Assembly: GCA_002733335.1 (NCBI GenBank)
Contig: NVVK01000002.1
Span: 110,921 to 118,602 of the forward strand
Reading direction: 5' to 3'
Source of the DNA: Methylophaga sp.
GTDB lineage: Bacteria > Pseudomonadota > Gammaproteobacteria > Nitrosococcales > Methylophagaceae
Length of the DNA: 7,682 bases
The notes beneath the pieces are model-generated. The model made no database searches. It saw nothing but the letters and a program-made list of their open reading frames with translations, and had not been told where the DNA came from. Both the position numbers and the translations under genes were made by a program. Shown piece after piece: positions 6,500-7,682 of this stretch. How positions within the stretch are numbered: the first letter of the stretch is position 1; every line of letters begins with the position of its first letter.

Positions 6500-7258
6500 T
6501 TAGACAGCTTTGCGTCGTGCGCCAACTAAACCCATCAATGCACTACCAAACAACCATATAGCGGCAGGAATCGGTACGGCAGAAACATTTGTTACATCAA
6601 GATAACTTGAACCTGGTGTTTCTGAATTATTTAAAAAACCATGTAGGAAGTCATTGCCTGAGATATCATTCAAACCGGTTAATGCAATGGTAAAGAATGT
6701 ATTTGCACCTGTAATCCAATCATTAACGATGGCTGAAACATCAAATGTTACAGCACCAAATGAATCAATCACGGTACTTGCAGCCGCATCCGCTGTTGCA
6801 ATTTCATTACCATAAAAATCTAACCAACTCATTGTTCCGGCAGCATTAGTATCATCCATAATACTACTTATCGGATCTGCTGTAACAGCGTGGGCAGAAA
6901 CAGTAAATGGATTTGCTGCATCAGCATCCCCACCAAAGCCACCCTTAGCACTTTGCATGGTCAATATTGCACTACTACCTGCTGAAAACCCTGCAAAATC
7001 ACTTGAATCAAAGCTTAGATATATTGTTTCTGCACCCGACGTTCCAAAAGGCTCATTTGTTGAAACACGAAAGGTTGTTTTGCCATCACCGTCATAACCC
7101 TGCACAGCGTTTGACGTGCCTGGCGGGTAAAAAAATGTTGAGGTCATGACATCTTCTATTGTATTAATGGTCACGGCTACTACCTGTGTTGAGGCTAATA
7201 GCGTTGAAGAGAATAATAATGCAGCTGCTAATGTAGATTGAAATCTTCTTGTTTTCAC
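6500..7258 (-). CDS. PEP-CTERM surface protein, DNRLRE-like beta-sandwich (first gene of the operon)
   Basis: This is a 252-residue secreted protein. The start is GTG 7258-7256, because GGAG lies 6 bases upstream and the product then opens with a clean signal peptide (MKTRRF, hydrophobic 9-23, cut near Val27-Ala28). A TTG at 7270 would overlap that ribosome site. The mature region is beta-rich, acidic and cysteine-free. ETIYLSFDSSDF (77-88) and VTFDVSAIVNDWITGAN (170-186) resemble the beta-strand and D-V-T-x-x-V-x-x-W pattern of DNRLRE domains, which occur in cell-surface and carbohydrate- or matrix-associated proteins. I give this as resemblance, not certainty. The tail is SAVPIPA (226-232), a hydrophobic segment and GARRK (246-250), a standard exosortase signal. 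No enzyme motif is visible. As the promoter-proximal gene before two metalloproteases and a heme-type receptor, it may be an abundant matrix or binding component of the same system. Confidence 0.88.
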   Translation of the reverse strand: MKTRRFQSTLAAALLFSSTLLASTQVVAVTINTIEDVMTSTFFYPPGTSNAVQGYDGDGKTTFRVSTNEPFGTSGAETIYLSFDSSDFAGFSAGSSAILTMQSAKGGFGGDADAANPFTVSAHAVTADPISSIMDDTNAAGTMSWLDFYGNEIATADAAASTVIDSFGAVTFDVSAIVNDWITGANTFFTIALTGLNDISGNDFLHGFLNNSETPGSSYLDVTNVSAVPIPAAIWLFGSALMGLVGARRKAV

Positions 7259-7264
7259 TTTGTA

Positions 7265-7268
7265 CTCC
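7265..7268 (-). promoter_or_regulatory. Ribosome binding site that decides the GTG start
   Basis: GGAG on the minus strand, 6 bases before GTG 7258-7256. It lies inside the longer TTG-initiated reading (7270), which therefore cannot be the real start. Confidence 0.75.
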
Positions 7269-7364
7269 AAATTTATATTTATATTGAGTCCTTACCCTTA
7301 AAATCTATTGCATAAAACTGCTTCCATATAAATATATTATGGTGGCTTCAAAATATGACCTAGT

Positions 7365-7381
7365 TCACAAATCCTTTGTGA
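7365..7381. promoter_or_regulatory. 17-base palindrome at the operon transcription start
   Basis: Perfect 7-base arms TCACAAA (7365-7371) and TTTGTGA (7375-7381) flank TCC. The expected start of the operon RNA is near 7382, so the palindrome covers about +2 to +18. It could be a repressor operator or a short 5' hairpin with a three-base loop that protects the mRNA. The half-sites point opposite to a CRP site (TCACA then TGTGA), so it is not a standard CRP box. Confidence 0.45.
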
Positions 7382-7388
7382 CATGCAA

Positions 7389-7417
7389 ATAATAATCAAT
7401 ATCATTTAGATTTGCAA
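7389..7417 (-). promoter_or_regulatory. Sigma70 promoter of the metalloprotease-receptor operon
   Basis: On the minus strand -35 TTGCAA (7417-7412, 4 of 6), a 17-base spacer and -10 TATTAT (7394-7389, 5 of 6). The expected start near 7382 leaves a leader of about 124 bases before GTG 7258. No other promoter is apparent between the four genes, whose gaps are 1, 13 and 7 bases. Confidence 0.72.
7390..7404. promoter_or_regulatory. Fur box over the operon -10
   Basis: TAATAATCAATATCA matches the 7-1-7 Fur consensus TGATAATNATTATCA at 12 of 14 informative positions (mismatches at 7391 and 7399). It overlaps the -10 and the downstream part of the spacer, the same placement as the box at 887-901, so the operon is probably repressed when iron is plentiful. 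Confidence 0.7.
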
Positions 7418-7475
7418 GGGGTAATTAAATATTACAAAATAATAGTCTTTACCACTCGTTAAAAAGAAAGCTACA

Positions 7476-7516
7476 GAAGGATTGGCTAAACAATTCATCA
7501 TAGTTAGCCAGCCTTC
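7476..7516. other. Long imperfect hairpin upstream of the operon
   Basis: GAAGG (7476-7480) and TGGCTAA (7483-7489) pair with TTAGCCA (7504-7510) and CCTTC (7512-7516) around a 14-base loop. On the minus strand a T-rich stretch (TTTCTTTTT) begins several bases after the hairpin, so it may be a weak terminator for a minus-strand gene beyond the window edge. It could equally be an unrelated repeat. Confidence 0.35.
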
Positions 7517-7682
7517 AAAGTATGCTTATTTTAGGGTGATTGTTATTAAACGTAAGTAATATGTATATGATCTAAACCTTAGGCGGAAGGGATATAAGAA
7601 TAAAGGGAATATAGTGTGTATTATTTAGTTCTATGCAGGAAAGAACATACGTTCACTTTGCATAATATATCTTTCATTGGCT
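7517..7682. other. Window end, no gene seen
   Basis: AT-rich sequence with only very short open stretches. Minus-strand readings from the window edge stay open for at most about 20 codons; one could be the very end of a gene lying beyond the window, but nothing supports it. Confidence 0.4.

Noticed and set aside
6967..7149. Plus-strand open reading of 60 codons
   Set aside because: Antisense to the first operon gene, no ribosome site, no recognisable product.

Overview
The window is AT-rich DNA from a Gram-negative bacterium. An outer-membrane TonB-dependent receptor, four secreted proteins with VP(L/I/V)PA-type PEP-CTERM (exosortase) tails, and Fur- and CRP-like sites over sigma70 promoters all fit a low-GC, probably aquatic gammaproteobacterium. 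The genus cannot be fixed from this sequence.

Layout. (1) Positions 1-223 hold the 5' end of an unrecognised minus-strand gene, followed by about 390 bases without a gene. (2) 612-848 encodes a small minus-strand Cys-rich protein. Its promoter has a perfect -35, a 17-base spacer and a Fur-like box lying over the -10. (3) 849-1241 is a divergent regulatory region. Towards the plus-strand gene it holds a CRP-like palindrome abutting a perfect TTGACA, a second long palindrome near the expected transcription start, and a long leader. (4) 1242-2000 is a plus-strand PEP-CTERM protein ended by a strong intrinsic terminator. (5) 2119-2289 is a decayed IS3-family transposase C-terminus. (6) 7258 down to 2522 on the minus strand is a compact four-gene operon: a PEP-CTERM protein of DNRLRE-like character, a leishmanolysin-like PEP-CTERM metalloprotease, a matrixin-like PEP-CTERM metalloprotease, and a TonB-dependent receptor of the heme/hemoglobin (HasR-like) type. 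Gaps between its genes are 1, 13 and 7 bases. It is read from a promoter at 7389-7417 with a Fur-like box over the -10.

How the genes may work together. The Fur box makes the operon a likely iron-starvation unit. Its last gene imports an iron-bearing ligand, probably heme. The three upstream genes make exosortase-processed envelope or matrix proteins, two of them zinc metalloproteases. The simplest reading is an iron-piracy module in which surface-retained metzincins cut hemoproteins or matrix and the receptor takes up what is released. Co-transcription and the domain calls come from the sequence; the proteolytic heme-release role is inference. The small Cys-rich protein at 612-848 appears to share the Fur control. 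No exosortase, TonB/ExbBD, heme oxygenase or inner-membrane heme transporter lies in the window.
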